From: G965198795 sp965198795
GTDB taxonomy: Bacteria; Pseudomonadota; Alphaproteobacteria; Rhodospirillales; Casp-alpha2
Assembly (NCBI GenBank): GCA_965198795.1
Contig: OZ240674.1
Span: 1,798,001 to 1,862,000, forward strand
DNA: 64,000 nt
Direction: 5' to 3'
Of this stretch, positions 43,284 to 51,597 are shown piece after piece. Under the pieces are notes generated by a model that was not told where the DNA came from, did no database searches, and worked only from the letters and a program-made list of their open reading frames with translations. Made by a program: the position numbers and the translations under genes. The stretch's first letter is position 1; every line of letters begins with the position of its first letter.

Positions 43284-44324
43284 TTAACCGTAGCGATACG
43301 GGCGTCCCGCCTTTTGCATGTCGGCGTTATAGCGCTTGAAGATTTCAACAACCTTCGCCTTTGTTTCGGACTCGGAAGCGATCTCATCCCAGAACTTCAC
43401 AGCGGCATTTTCCACCCGCGCCCATTCTTCATCAGGGATAGTTGTCAGTTTCATCTTGTCGCCGTTCACACGCAGAGAGGCTTCGCCGCCCCAGTACCAC
43501 CACTGGCGATAGTAATGAGAGCTGTCCATACAGACCTTCAGCAGCTCTTTCAGGCGATCCGGCAGCTCCTGATAGCGGTCCATGTTCGCAAAGAAGGAAC
43601 CAGCCCATGCACCGGAGATGTTGTTGGTCAAAAAGTAGTTGGTCACGTCAGCCCAGCCAACAGTGTAATCCTCGGTAATACCGGACCATGCGACACCGTC
43701 CAACTCACCGGTCTGAACCGCAACTTCGATGTCTTCCCATGGCAGGGTTACAGGAATAACGCCGAACTGACTCAGGAAACGGCCGGCGGTCGGGAAGGTA
43801 AAGACACGCTTGCCCTTGAGGTCTTCCAGGGATTTGATCGGATCAATTGTCGCGAAATGACAAGGATCCCAGGCGCCGGCGGAGAGGTGCTTCACACCAA
43901 CCTTGGAGTATTCCGCATCCCAGATCTCGTTCAGACCGTACTGGTTGAACAGCACCGGAACATCCAGGGAGTAACGGCTCGCAAACGGGAAGTAACCGCC
44001 GAAAACAGTGACTTCTGTTGGGGAAGCCATGGAATCGTCATCGGACTGAACCGCATCGATCGCGCCCTTTTGCATGGCGCGGAACAGTTCACCTGTCGGA
44101 ACCAGCTGATCCGCATAGAACAGCTCGATTTCCATCTCGTCGCCAGCAATCTTGTTGAAGCTGTCAATAGCCGGTTTGACAACGTGCGCGGCCAGTGCGG
44201 AACCAGCATAGGTCTGCATACGCCAGCGGATTTTGGACTGTGCAATCGCCGGAGCGCCGGAGATTACTGTCGCGGGCGCGGCCAGAGCGGCGCTCTTGAG
44301 GAACGTCCGTCTCGTTGTAGTCAT
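43284..44324 (-). CDS. dctP: TRAP transporter solute-binding protein (DctP type)
   Basis: A 346-residue periplasmic binding protein with a twin-arginine signal (TTTRRTFLKSAALAAPATV, ending AIAQS). The ATG at 44324 follows AAGGAGA. TRAP signatures: IRWRMQTYAGSALAAHVVKP, ADQLVPTGELFRAMQKGAID, IDPIKSLEDLKGKRVFT, GVIPVTLPWEDIEVAVQTGE and LDGVAWSGITEDYTVGWADV. It belongs to the group with a TAT leader and a large aromatic-lined pocket. The ligand is unknown; an organic acid or amino compound fits the neighbouring ligase. Third gene in the run dctQ-dctM-dctP. Confidence 0.93.
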   Translation of the reverse strand: MTTTRRTFLKSAALAAPATVISGAPAIAQSKIRWRMQTYAGSALAAHVVKPAIDSFNKIAGDEMEIELFYADQLVPTGELFRAMQKGAIDAVQSDDDSMASPTEVTVFGGYFPFASRYSLDVPVLFNQYGLNEIWDAEYSKVGVKHLSAGAWDPCHFATIDPIKSLEDLKGKRVFTFPTAGRFLSQFGVIPVTLPWEDIEVAVQTGELDGVAWSGITEDYTVGWADVTNYFLTNNISGAWAGSFFANMDRYQELPDRLKELLKVCMDSSHYYRQWWYWGGEASLRVNGDKMKLTTIPDEEWARVENAAVKFWDEIASESETKAKVVEIFKRYNADMQKAGRPYRYG

Positions 44325-44418
44325 ATCGAAGTCTCCTTGCTCAGTGGAGGATACCAGTTGGGTTCCTGAACGAAACCCGGTTGTGGCGCCCTGGTCTTTC
44401 CCGGGGTTCTCGCCGTTT

Positions 44419-45744
44419 TTATTTGGCATAGACTGTTTCAGGCAGCCACAGTGCAATTTCCGGGAAGATCATGACCAGGGACAGGGCCAGAACCATCACC
44501 ATCACAAAGGGAAGGATGGAGCCGTAGATATCGCGCAATCCAATCTCTGGAGGAGCCATGGCCCGCATCAGGAAAAGGTTGTAACCGAAAGGAGGCGTCA
44601 TGTAGGCAATCTGCGTTGTGATGGTATAAAGCACGCCATACCAGATCAGGTCAAAACCAAGCGCATGAACCAGCGGAACATAAAGTGGCGCCATAATGAC
44701 TAGCATGGCCGTATCATCCAAAAAGGTCCCCATGACGATAAAGGACAGCTGCATCAGGACCAGGATCATCCACGGGCTCAGTCCCAGCCGCTCGGTGAAA
44801 AGATTTTCAATGGCCCGGACAGCGCCCAGCCCGTCAAAAACAGCGCCGAAGCCGAGAGCTGCGAGGATAATCCACATGAACATGCAGGAAACACCAAGGG
44901 TCTGACGCACCGAGGTCTCAAAAACCTCTTTGGTCATTCTGCCTTTGATGACCGCGGCGGCGAAGGCCGCAATGGCGCCGATGGCGGAGCTTTCAACAAG
45001 TGACGTCCAGCCCTTGACGAAAGGCGCCATCATGGCCGCAAAGATCATGATCGGCAGGACGCCGGCGCGAAGCAGGCGGAGTTTCCCGGCCTGGGAAATC
45101 TGGCTGCGGTCTTCCTTTTTCAGCGCGGGGCCAAGCTCCGGCTGCAAACGGCAGCGAATGACAATGTAAAGAATGAACAGCGCCGCCATCAGAAGACCCG
45201 GCGTCACACCGGCCAGCCACAGCTGGCCGACCGGTTGGCGCGCGATCATGGCGTAGAGCACCAGAACAACAGATGGCGGCACCAGAATGCCCAGCGAGGA
45301 ACCAGCCTGAACCACACCTGTGACCATGCGCTTGTCATAACCGCGACGCAGCAACTCCGGCAGGGCGATTGTGGCTCCGATCGCCATCCCGGCAACCGAC
45401 AGTCCGTTCATCGCCGACACCAGAACCATCAGGAAAATGGTCCCGATCGCCAGGCCGCCCGGCACAGGCCCCATCCAGACATGGAACATCTTGTAAAGAT
45501 CATCGGCAATCTTGGACTCGGACAAGACATAGCCCATGAAGATAAACATTGGCAGCGTCAAAAGCGGATACCATTTCATCAGCTTCATCGCCGATGAGAA
45601 CGGAATATCGGATCCCCCCGTCCCCCACAGGGTCAGGGCGGCGACAGCCGCGACGGCGCCAATCGCGCCAAAGACGCGCTGCCCCGTCATGAGCATCAGC
45701 ATCATGGTTGAGAACATCAAAATGGCGATCATCTCATATGACAT
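44419..45744 (-). CDS. dctM: TRAP transporter large permease (DctM type)
   Basis: A 441-residue membrane protein with about 12 helices and DctM signatures such as LTLPMFIFMGYVLSESKIAD, GGLAIGTIFLMVLVSAMNGLS, GVVQAGSSLGILVPPSVVLV and ITTQIAYMTPPFGYNLFLM. The ATG at 45744 shares one base with the dctQ stop (TGATG), giving translational coupling; the longer frame to 45864 overlaps dctQ. It moves solute with sodium once DctP delivers it. Confidence 0.95.
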   Translation of the reverse strand: MSYEMIAILMFSTMMLMLMTGQRVFGAIGAVAAVAALTLWGTGGSDIPFSSAMKLMKWYPLLTLPMFIFMGYVLSESKIADDLYKMFHVWMGPVPGGLAIGTIFLMVLVSAMNGLSVAGMAIGATIALPELLRRGYDKRMVTGVVQAGSSLGILVPPSVVLVLYAMIARQPVGQLWLAGVTPGLLMAALFILYIVIRCRLQPELGPALKKEDRSQISQAGKLRLLRAGVLPIMIFAAMMAPFVKGWTSLVESSAIGAIAAFAAAVIKGRMTKEVFETSVRQTLGVSCMFMWIILAALGFGAVFDGLGAVRAIENLFTERLGLSPWMILVLMQLSFIVMGTFLDDTAMLVIMAPLYVPLVHALGFDLIWYGVLYTITTQIAYMTPPFGYNLFLMRAMAPPEIGLRDIYGSILPFVMVMVLALSLVMIFPEIALWLPETVYAK

Positions 45745-46250
45745 CAGATTTCTTCCCCTTTGACGCGCGCGAGGTCTTTGAAAAATTCGGAAAAAGCCTG
45801 AAGCAGCATCAGGAAGAAACCGAAACACATCAGAACTTTGACGGGCCAAAGGTAGGGACGCCATGCCGTCGGGCTGCGTTCGCCATACTCAAGTGAATAG
45901 CTGGTGCTGTCGGCAGCCCCATAGAGCAGAACGCCCAGATAGAAAATCAGAAAAAAAATCGTTACGGAGTCAGCCAGCGCCCGGCGTTTGGGAGACCAGG
46001 AACCGTAAAAGAGATCCATGCGGACGTTCGATCCCATCTGAATGGAATAGGGCCCGCCCATAATGTAATAGGCGACCATCGCAAACTGCGCCATTTCCAG
46101 CGTCCAGAGCGATGGAAGGAAAAAGGTTTTGGAAATGGAAGACCACAGCAAGATCCCCATCATCACAAAGACGCCGTACATCATCACGCGCCCGATACGG
46201 TAATTCACCGCATCCACAACACGCACATACCGGCGTATCAAACCTGGCAT
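45744..46250 (-). CDS. dctQ: TRAP transporter small permease (DctQ type)
   Basis: A 168-residue protein with four membrane helices and the DctQ pattern: VDAVNYRIGRVMMYGVFVMM, LEMAQFAMVAYYIMGGPYSI, GSNVRMDLFYGSWSPKRRAL and LLYGAADSTSYSLEYGERSP. First gene of the TRAP operon; the dctM start overlaps its stop. Confidence 0.93.
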   Translation of the reverse strand: MPGLIRRYVRVVDAVNYRIGRVMMYGVFVMMGILLWSSISKTFFLPSLWTLEMAQFAMVAYYIMGGPYSIQMGSNVRMDLFYGSWSPKRRALADSVTIFFLIFYLGVLLYGAADSTSYSLEYGERSPTAWRPYLWPVKVLMCFGFFLMLLQAFSEFFKDLARVKGEEI

Positions 46251-46677
46251 TCGGGAAGCCTCCCCTGTTCGTAATAGAGTCCCGGTTTCTGTCTCACATC
46301 GTCAAGCCAGTCAGCCGGACAACGCGCCATTTTTTCTTGTTCGTCAGCCGTTCGAGTCAGATCGTTTCACACGTCGGTCATGACATTGCTCAAATTTGCT
46401 CTTCAGGCTATGCGGCTTGAGCGTGTGCGTCACACCGTCTTCCGGCCCGTAAGGATCATTGCGCTCCGTTCTGGCGCAGGAGAGAGGGCGGCCGGCGGCG
46501 TCAAGTCTTTCATCCGCCCAGCAATGATCCTCCTTGAAGAGGAAAAATCATAAAACAACGAAAAGGGGAATCACTAAAAAGACAAAATCCAAAAAGATTC
46601 AGTCATAAACCGCCGCGCCTTGGGGAATATTTTGGGCCCGCGCTTCGCCGCTATCATGAGGACCATAACGCCGCGCG
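46251..46677. other. Region upstream of the TRAP operon with a long-loop inverted repeat
   Basis: No gene seen. AGGATCATTGC (46452-46462) and GCAATGATCCT (46521-46531) are exact inverted repeats 58 bases apart, upstream of dctQ. They could be a paired regulator site or the ends of a small inserted element. Confidence 0.5.
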
Positions 46678-46681
46678 CGGC

Positions 46682-46741
46682 GGCCCTGTCCACACAGGGT
46701 CTATCCACACGGGGCCTGTCCACGCGGAACACGTCCGCACG
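46682..46741. repeat. 15-bp tandem repeat, four units
   Basis: GGCCCTGTCCACACA, GGGTCTATCCACACG, GGGCCTGTCCACGCG and GAACACGTCCGCACG are contiguous 15-base units. On the reverse strand they carry TGTGTGG, CGTGTGG, CGCGTGG and CGTGCGG cores, matching the arrays at 17401-17490 and 661-705. Confidence 0.85.
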
Positions 46742-46799
46742 GAGATCACGCCGGATTGTTCAAAGCGCGCGTCACGGGACGCGTTATCAGGGCGTTATC

Positions 46800-46812
46800 G
46801 GGGGGGGGGGGG
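46800..46812. repeat. Homopolymer of 13 G
   Basis: A run of 13 G inside copy B of the dispersed repeat. Such tracts change length readily in replication; no gene is clearly governed by it. Confidence 0.85.
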
Positions 46813-47256
46813 CGAGGCGGACGCCGGGGCCGTCACCGCCTCTGGCGGACAGCGCGGCCAGGACGGATTGGCTGGCCCCTGGTTACGGTCATTACCGCGC
46901 TGATCATTCAAAAGAGTTGATCATTCAAAAGACGGGCGCGCAAGAGAGCGTGTTCCCATTGACGGGACCGGGGGTTTGCGGGAAACCGCCAGGGGTTCCG
47001 GGGACCCGCCGGGGCCGCCAAGCGCCAAGGGGACGCCCAAACACGCTTTCCATCTCACCCCCACATCCGCCTCAAGGAACCCCCGGGCGGCGATACGAAA
47101 ACTGCGCTTCCAGCGCGCTTCCGATAAAGCTGGCGCCCTGTTGGGCCGTCTCGGAGTTAGGCCGCCCCGGAAAAACCCTCTCAGCTAGGCGTGATCCATA
47201 AGATAAACGCCATTTGGTTGGCGCCTTGGCTTGAATTTCAGAAGCCATAGTGCAAG

Positions 47257-47457
47257 TCAGTTTTCCCAATCATCTTCCAAGTCTTCCATGGGCGGAAGAC
47301 CGGCGTCATAAAATGCTTGTCGATGAAGGCGTAGGTTCACCCGCGCGGACACGTTCTTTTGAGGTGCGCCGGCGCCGAGACGCGTACTCGTGGCAGTCTC
47401 GGAAATCATCTGCTCGCCCCATTGTCCTGTGCCTTCATTCCAAATTTCGTCGTTCAT
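47257..47457 (-). CDS. Doubtful small frame next to an IS5 end
   Basis: 66 residues ending RQAFYDAGLPPMEDLEDDWEN, which has a protein-like acidic C-terminus. There is no ribosome site before its ATG, and the ATG lies 3 bases inside the IS5 end boundary. It is more likely the 3' end of a gene cut by the insertion than a complete gene. Family not recognised. Confidence 0.25.
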   Translation of the reverse strand: MNDEIWNEGTGQWGEQMISETATSTRLGAGAPQKNVSARVNLRLHRQAFYDAGLPPMEDLEDDWEN

Positions 47458-47458
47458 A

Positions 47459-48160
47459 ACTAGGCTCGGGACTCATTGCTTGAGAGCGAAGATGACGGCT
47501 GCGGCGATGCATATTGCGGAAAAGAATGCACGCGCGTGCGGCGGCCGTATCGGGTTGCGATAGGTCTCCAGTCCTTGAGCATTGCAACCATGTTCTCGAC
47601 CTTGCGCCGGATTTTATCGAGCGCCTTGGCGTGGATGAGAGGCGCCGTTCCGTTCTTGACCGGCGGGATGCGGGGGGTGACGCCCTTGGCGTTGAGGGCG
47701 CCGCGGCAGCGGCCTCCGCCGATCATCACGTGGTCCGGCCTGTCGGCGTCTTCGGCAAGCGGTGCGAGGATGCGGCTGGACACGCCCAACCAGTTCCTGT
47801 GCGCAAAACGGTTGCACAGCGTCTTGTGCGGGCCGTAATTCCGGCGTGCGCAGCGATGAGCCTTGATATGCGTACTGTCCGCCAAGGCGCCCCTGACGAC
47901 GCCGACGCCCTGACGACGCGGCCACCCTGACGATGCGGTTCTGGCCGCCGGGCGCGTGGAACACGCCGCGCCATATCCCTTGGCGCCAGACCCCTTGCTC
48001 GCTCCGATGATCGAAGCGGTTGTAGAGCGCCGTGCAGGGACTGTGCTCAACCGGGAAATCGCGCCGCCGCTCGCCGCCATGCATCGCCGCTCGGCCGGAA
48101 CAGGGACCTCGCCATCCAAACCTTCGTAACGGTTGGAAGCTTGAATCATGTTTAGGCGCC
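47459..48160 (-). pseudogene. IS5-family transposase remnant
   Basis: Reverse-strand pieces include NRFDHRSEQGVWRQGIWRGV, ALADSTHIKAHRCARR and KTLCNRFAHRNWLGVSSRIL, then KALDKIRRKVENMVAMLKDW and RPIATRYGRRTRVHSFPQYA. The order (DSTxxKAHR, then ENMxxxLKDWRxIATRYDR) is that of a different IS5 subgroup from the one at 40.8 kb. Several frameshifts break it. The end CTAGGCTCGGGACTCATTGC at 47460 is the same as the solo end at 31106-31160. Confidence 0.75.
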
Positions 48161-48214
48161 CGCCTTGAGAATCCCCTGATTGAGCAAGGACCCTAGTGCG
48201 CCTCCCCAGGCGTG

Positions 48215-49729
48215 CTATAACAGATACCGCGCTCTGAGGTGGTTTTTGAACACCTCCGCGTCCAGCGGCTTGCCGGTGGCCTCCATCAGCAGTTGCTTGG
48301 CGTCCAGATAACGGCCTTTGCCGTGGACGTTGGCGCGGAGCCATGTCATGAGCGGGGCGAAGTCGCCCTTCCGGACGCCGGGCTCAATCAAACTGTCCTG
48401 GTCCTTGGCGGCGGCGAAGAGTTGGGCGGCGGTCATGGCGCCCAGCGTGTAGGTCGGGAAATAGCCCCACGCGCCGTCGTACCAGTGAATGTCTTGCAGG
48501 CAGCCGAGCGTATCCGTCGGCGGGCGGACGCCGAGAATTTCCTCCAGCCCGTCGTTCCAGGCCTCGGGCAACGAGTCCACTTCCATTTCGCCCTCAATCA
48601 GCGGCTTTTCGAGCTTGTAACGCAAGATGACGTGAGCCGGGTAGGTGACTTCGTCCGCGTCGACGCGGATATAGCTGCGCTCGACCTTGGTGTGGAGGCG
48701 GGCCAGATTATCGACGGACCAGGCCGCGCCCTCGCCGCCGAAAGCCCGCTTCATGAGGGGCTGTGACCATTCCAGGAAATCGCGGGACCGGCAGACCTGC
48801 ATTTCAACGAGCAGCGACTGGCTTTCATGAATGCTCATGCCGAGCGCCTCGCCCACCGGCTGGCCGCGCCAGTCCTTGGGCAGACCGCGTTCGTATAGCG
48901 CGTGGCCGGTTTCGTGCAGCACGCCCATCAGGGCCGAGGTGAAGTCCGCCTCGTCATAGCGGGTCGTGACGCGCACGTCGTCGGGCGTGCCGCCGCAGAA
49001 CGGATGCGGCGAGACATCCAGACGGCCATGATCGAAATCGAATCCCAGCGCCGTCATCAACTGTTCGGCGAGTGTCTTTTGCGTCTCGATGGGGAATGGG
49101 CCGCCGGGCGTCAGGATCGGCGGTTGCCCGGCTTGGCGGTCCAGAACGTCCGACAGGAAGCTGGGCAGGAAGGCCTCCAGTTCCGCGAAAACGGCGTCGA
49201 TTTCCGCGGACCGGCCTCCGGGTTCGTAATCGTCCAGCAGCGAGTCGTAGAGGCCCAGGCCCAGGGCTTCGGACTTTGCTTGAGCCTGCTCGCGAACCAG
49301 GTCCAGAAGCGGCCTGAGCGTAGGCAGGGTTTTCTTGAAGTCACCTTCCGGCCGGGCCTCGCGCCAAACGGTTTCGCAAGCGGAGGACGCTTTGGAGAGG
49401 GCGGCGACGAGATCTTCCGGCAATGCCGCCGCCTTTTTGTAGGTTCGGGAAATTTCGCGAAGATTCGCCGCCTGCCAGTCAGAGAGAGAGGCCGCGCCGT
49501 CTTCCGCCTCGCCGATCAGGTCCGCCGTTTCCGCCGCCGTCAGAATGCCGTGACGCACGGCGGCGAGTTCCGCCAGTTGTTCCGCGCGCGCCCCAGCGCC
49601 GCCCCGGGGCATGATCGCCGCCAAGTCCCAGTGCAGCACCGCCGCCGCCTCGCCCAGCGCGTTCAGGCGTTTGAAGCGCCTTTCCAATTTGTCGTACGCG
49701 GTGTCGGGTGATCGGGCGCTGTCGAGCAT
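48215..49729 (-). CDS. M32 family metallocarboxypeptidase (Taq type)
   Basis: A 504-residue zinc carboxypeptidase. The catalytic HETGHALYERG gives the HExxH motif, followed by EALGMSIHESQSLLVE with the downstream Glu ligand. The family signatures SPHPFCGG, DVRVTTRYDEADFTSALMG, ADEVTYPAHVILRYKLEK and IHWYDGAWGYFPTYTLGAM are all present. It removes C-terminal residues from peptides in the cytoplasm, with broad preference. I chose the ATG at 49729 (MLDSARSPD); a GTG at 49774 would add 15 residues. A core gene, transcribed toward the IS5 remnant. Confidence 0.95.
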   Translation of the reverse strand: MLDSARSPDTAYDKLERRFKRLNALGEAAAVLHWDLAAIMPRGGAGARAEQLAELAAVRHGILTAAETADLIGEAEDGAASLSDWQAANLREISRTYKKAAALPEDLVAALSKASSACETVWREARPEGDFKKTLPTLRPLLDLVREQAQAKSEALGLGLYDSLLDDYEPGGRSAEIDAVFAELEAFLPSFLSDVLDRQAGQPPILTPGGPFPIETQKTLAEQLMTALGFDFDHGRLDVSPHPFCGGTPDDVRVTTRYDEADFTSALMGVLHETGHALYERGLPKDWRGQPVGEALGMSIHESQSLLVEMQVCRSRDFLEWSQPLMKRAFGGEGAAWSVDNLARLHTKVERSYIRVDADEVTYPAHVILRYKLEKPLIEGEMEVDSLPEAWNDGLEEILGVRPPTDTLGCLQDIHWYDGAWGYFPTYTLGAMTAAQLFAAAKDQDSLIEPGVRKGDFAPLMTWLRANVHGKGRYLDAKQLLMEATGKPLDAEVFKNHLRARYLL

Positions 49730-49910
49730 GGGGGGCTCCGGTTCGATTCGTCCCGGGTGATATGCGGTTGTCACGCCGCGCTCTCAATACTGCGCCCTTA
49801 TCAGCGAGAGTTGAAATCCGCCGCGACTCAAACAGCGGCCCCCGGTTTTCGCCGGGGCGGCGTTTCAGGGATGGTTGGCGCGCGGGCGGTTTTTGGGCTA
49901 TATTCGCCTC

Positions 49911-50510
49911 ATGAAAAAGCTTCTGACCTTGACCGCGTTCGTGTTCGCGCTGAGCGCCGTTGAACGGCAATCCAACGCCCACCCGCACGTCTTTATCACA
50001 AACTGGGCGACGCTGGTGCTGGAGAAGGGCGAGATTGTCGCCATCCGGCACAGGTGGGCGTTCGACGGGTTTTTCGCGGCGCTGATCAAGACCGAATTTG
50101 ATCTGGACGGAAACGGTGTGCTGGACGCTGCGGAAATCAAAACAATTCATGAGCAGGCGTTCTCGAATTTGAGGGAATTCAACTACTTTACGTGGACGCT
50201 GATCAAGGGTGAGCCGGCGCGGTTTCTGCCCGAGCACGTCTCGAATTTCAAAGCCGTGCTGGAGCCGAAAACCGTGGTCTATGAATTTGATTTGAAGCTG
50301 CCGAAGCCCGTGCCGCCGCCGTTATTCGCTCTCAGCGTCCGCGACGACACGTTCTATGTCGATGTGGCGCCCGCCGGGGACAAGCCGATTCGCTTCGAGG
50401 GCAAGGGGGCCGAGAGTTGCATTCCCAATATCGCCGAGGATCCGGGTAATCCGATTTATGGCGGTTTCATCTATCCCATTCGGATGGACCTGATTTGCAA
50501 AACAAGCTGA
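49911..50510 (+). CDS. DUF1007 family periplasmic protein
   Basis: A 199-residue protein with a signal peptide (MKKLLTLTAFVFALSAVERQ, cleaved before HPHVF). The mature N-terminus begins with the metal-binding-type HPHVFITNWATLVLEKGEIV typical of DUF1007, then RHRWAFDGFFAALIKTEFD and the EF-hand-like DLDGNGVLDAAEI. It overlaps the start of the NicO gene by 16 bases. DUF1007 proteins are regularly encoded with NicO/RcnA-type transporters and probably bind nickel, cobalt or zinc for them. Confidence 0.87.
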   Translation: MKKLLTLTAFVFALSAVERQSNAHPHVFITNWATLVLEKGEIVAIRHRWAFDGFFAALIKTEFDLDGNGVLDAAEIKTIHEQAFSNLREFNYFTWTLIKGEPARFLPEHVSNFKAVLEPKTVVYEFDLKLPKPVPPPLFALSVRDDTFYVDVAPAGDKPIRFEGKGAESCIPNIAEDPGNPIYGGFIYPIRMDLICKTS

Positions 50511-51553
50511 CGGCGTTGGCGCTGTTTCTTCTGCTGGGCTTCTCCGTGTCTATCGGCGGGCCGGTCGGCGCGAACCCCTTGACCGGTAAACCGGATCCGG
50601 GCGCCGAGCAAGCCGGGTCCGCGTCCCGGATTAATCCGCTCACCGGGATACCCGCTTCGGCGGCGCCCATCCCGGCCCCTGTCGCCGCCGAAGCCGGCCT
50701 TTTCAACGATACTTGGAACTGGGTGAGGAGGGCGCAGCGCGAAATCACCACCCGAATCGCCGATTACATGACCAGCGTCGCGGCGGACCCCACTCCCAAG
50801 GCCGTCGCATTTGGCGTCCTGTTTTCCCTGTTTTACGGCGCCTTTCACATCGCCGGGCCGGGCCATGGCAAGATGGTGGTGATCAGCTATTTCCTGACCC
50901 ATCCAGCCGGCTTCGCGAAGAGTTTGACGATGGGCGGCAAGATCGCCGTCACGCATGTGGTCATGGCGATTGTCCTGGTGGTCTCGGCGGATGTGACGAT
51001 CCGCGTGCTGTTGGGCGGCTCGGCGGCGGAGATCCAGTGGCTCCGCGTCGCGTCGTTCGCCGTCATCGCGTTGACCGGGATATGGATGTTCGTCCGGGTT
51101 GTCCGGAAAGCGGCGGCGCGGCGTCGAGCCGATCACGCGCGCGCTCATCTCGGGGCTCATGCTCATGGACGTCACAGTCATGGCCATGGGCGGCGTTGTC
51201 ATCTTGATCATTTTGACGAGGGTGAGGCCCGGCGGGACCAAAACATCCTCTCCCTTGCCGCCGGCATGGCGCCTTGCACGGGCGCGCTCCTGGTTATGCT
51301 GTTCGCTCTGGCCAACGACATGGTGGCCATCGGCGTGCTTTTGGTGATCGCCATTTCCATCGGCATGGCGGGCGCGATCAGCGTCATCGGCATGGCTTGT
51401 ATATTCGCCCGGAGCCTAATGACCCGTTTTGTCGATGCGGACAGCCGGACGGGGGAGGCGCTGGCCATGGTGCTGGAGTTCGGGGGAGCGGCCGCGATCA
51501 CCGCAGTGGGGGCGCTGTTCACCTTGGCGGCCTATCAGGCGGGACAAATCTGA
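50495..51553 (+). CDS. NicO/RcnA-type nickel or cobalt transporter
   Basis: A 352-residue membrane protein of the NicO family. The first motif is FYGAFHIAGPGHGKMVVISY, matching HxxGPGHGK. AKSLTMGGKIAVTHVVMAIV follows. A cytoplasmic His-rich loop (AHAHGRHSHGHGRRCHLDHF) lies near residues 220-245, and LAAGMAPCTGALLVML is the second NicO motif. The TTG at 50495 overlaps the DUF1007 gene. Transport direction (uptake or efflux) cannot be decided; RcnA-like His loops are common in efflux members, while DUF1007 partners occur in uptake systems. Confidence 0.87.
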   Translation: MQNKLTALALFLLLGFSVSIGGPVGANPLTGKPDPGAEQAGSASRINPLTGIPASAAPIPAPVAAEAGLFNDTWNWVRRAQREITTRIADYMTSVAADPTPKAVAFGVLFSLFYGAFHIAGPGHGKMVVISYFLTHPAGFAKSLTMGGKIAVTHVVMAIVLVVSADVTIRVLLGGSAAEIQWLRVASFAVIALTGIWMFVRVVRKAAARRRADHARAHLGAHAHGRHSHGHGRRCHLDHFDEGEARRDQNILSLAAGMAPCTGALLVMLFALANDMVAIGVLLVIAISIGMAGAISVIGMACIFARSLMTRFVDADSRTGEALAMVLEFGGAAAITAVGALFTLAAYQAGQI

Positions 51554-51557
51554 ATTT

Positions 51558-51574
51558 CTCTTCCCCGGGAAGAG
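51558..51574. terminator. Hairpin between convergent genes
   Basis: CTCTTCCC pairs with GGGAAGAG around a single C (in practice a 5-base loop) in the 44-base gap between the NicO and DUF3306 stops. AATTT lies just before it, giving a U-run for the reverse transcript. Confidence 0.55.
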
Positions 51575-51597
51575 GGACGGGGCGAGGGGGAACAGCC

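Larger units (their letters stand above)
46678..47090. repeat. Dispersed repeat element, copy B (inverted)
   Basis: The reverse complement of this stretch follows 17045-17495 from the GAGGCGGATGTGG end to the 15-base array. Both copies have the doubled TGATCATTCAAAAGA-type motif (here 46907-46934), CGTGTTCCCAT, GGTTTGCGGGAAACCGCCA and the GCGTCCGCCTCGCC box. At the last box this copy carries a run of 13 G (46800-46812), where copy A has five C on its forward strand. The 15-base array at 46682-46741 marks the same end as in copy A. Confidence 0.8.

Noticed and set aside
43314..44369. A 351-residue forward frame opposite dctP
   Set aside because: Antisense shadow; the DctP frame has a TAT signal and all family motifs.
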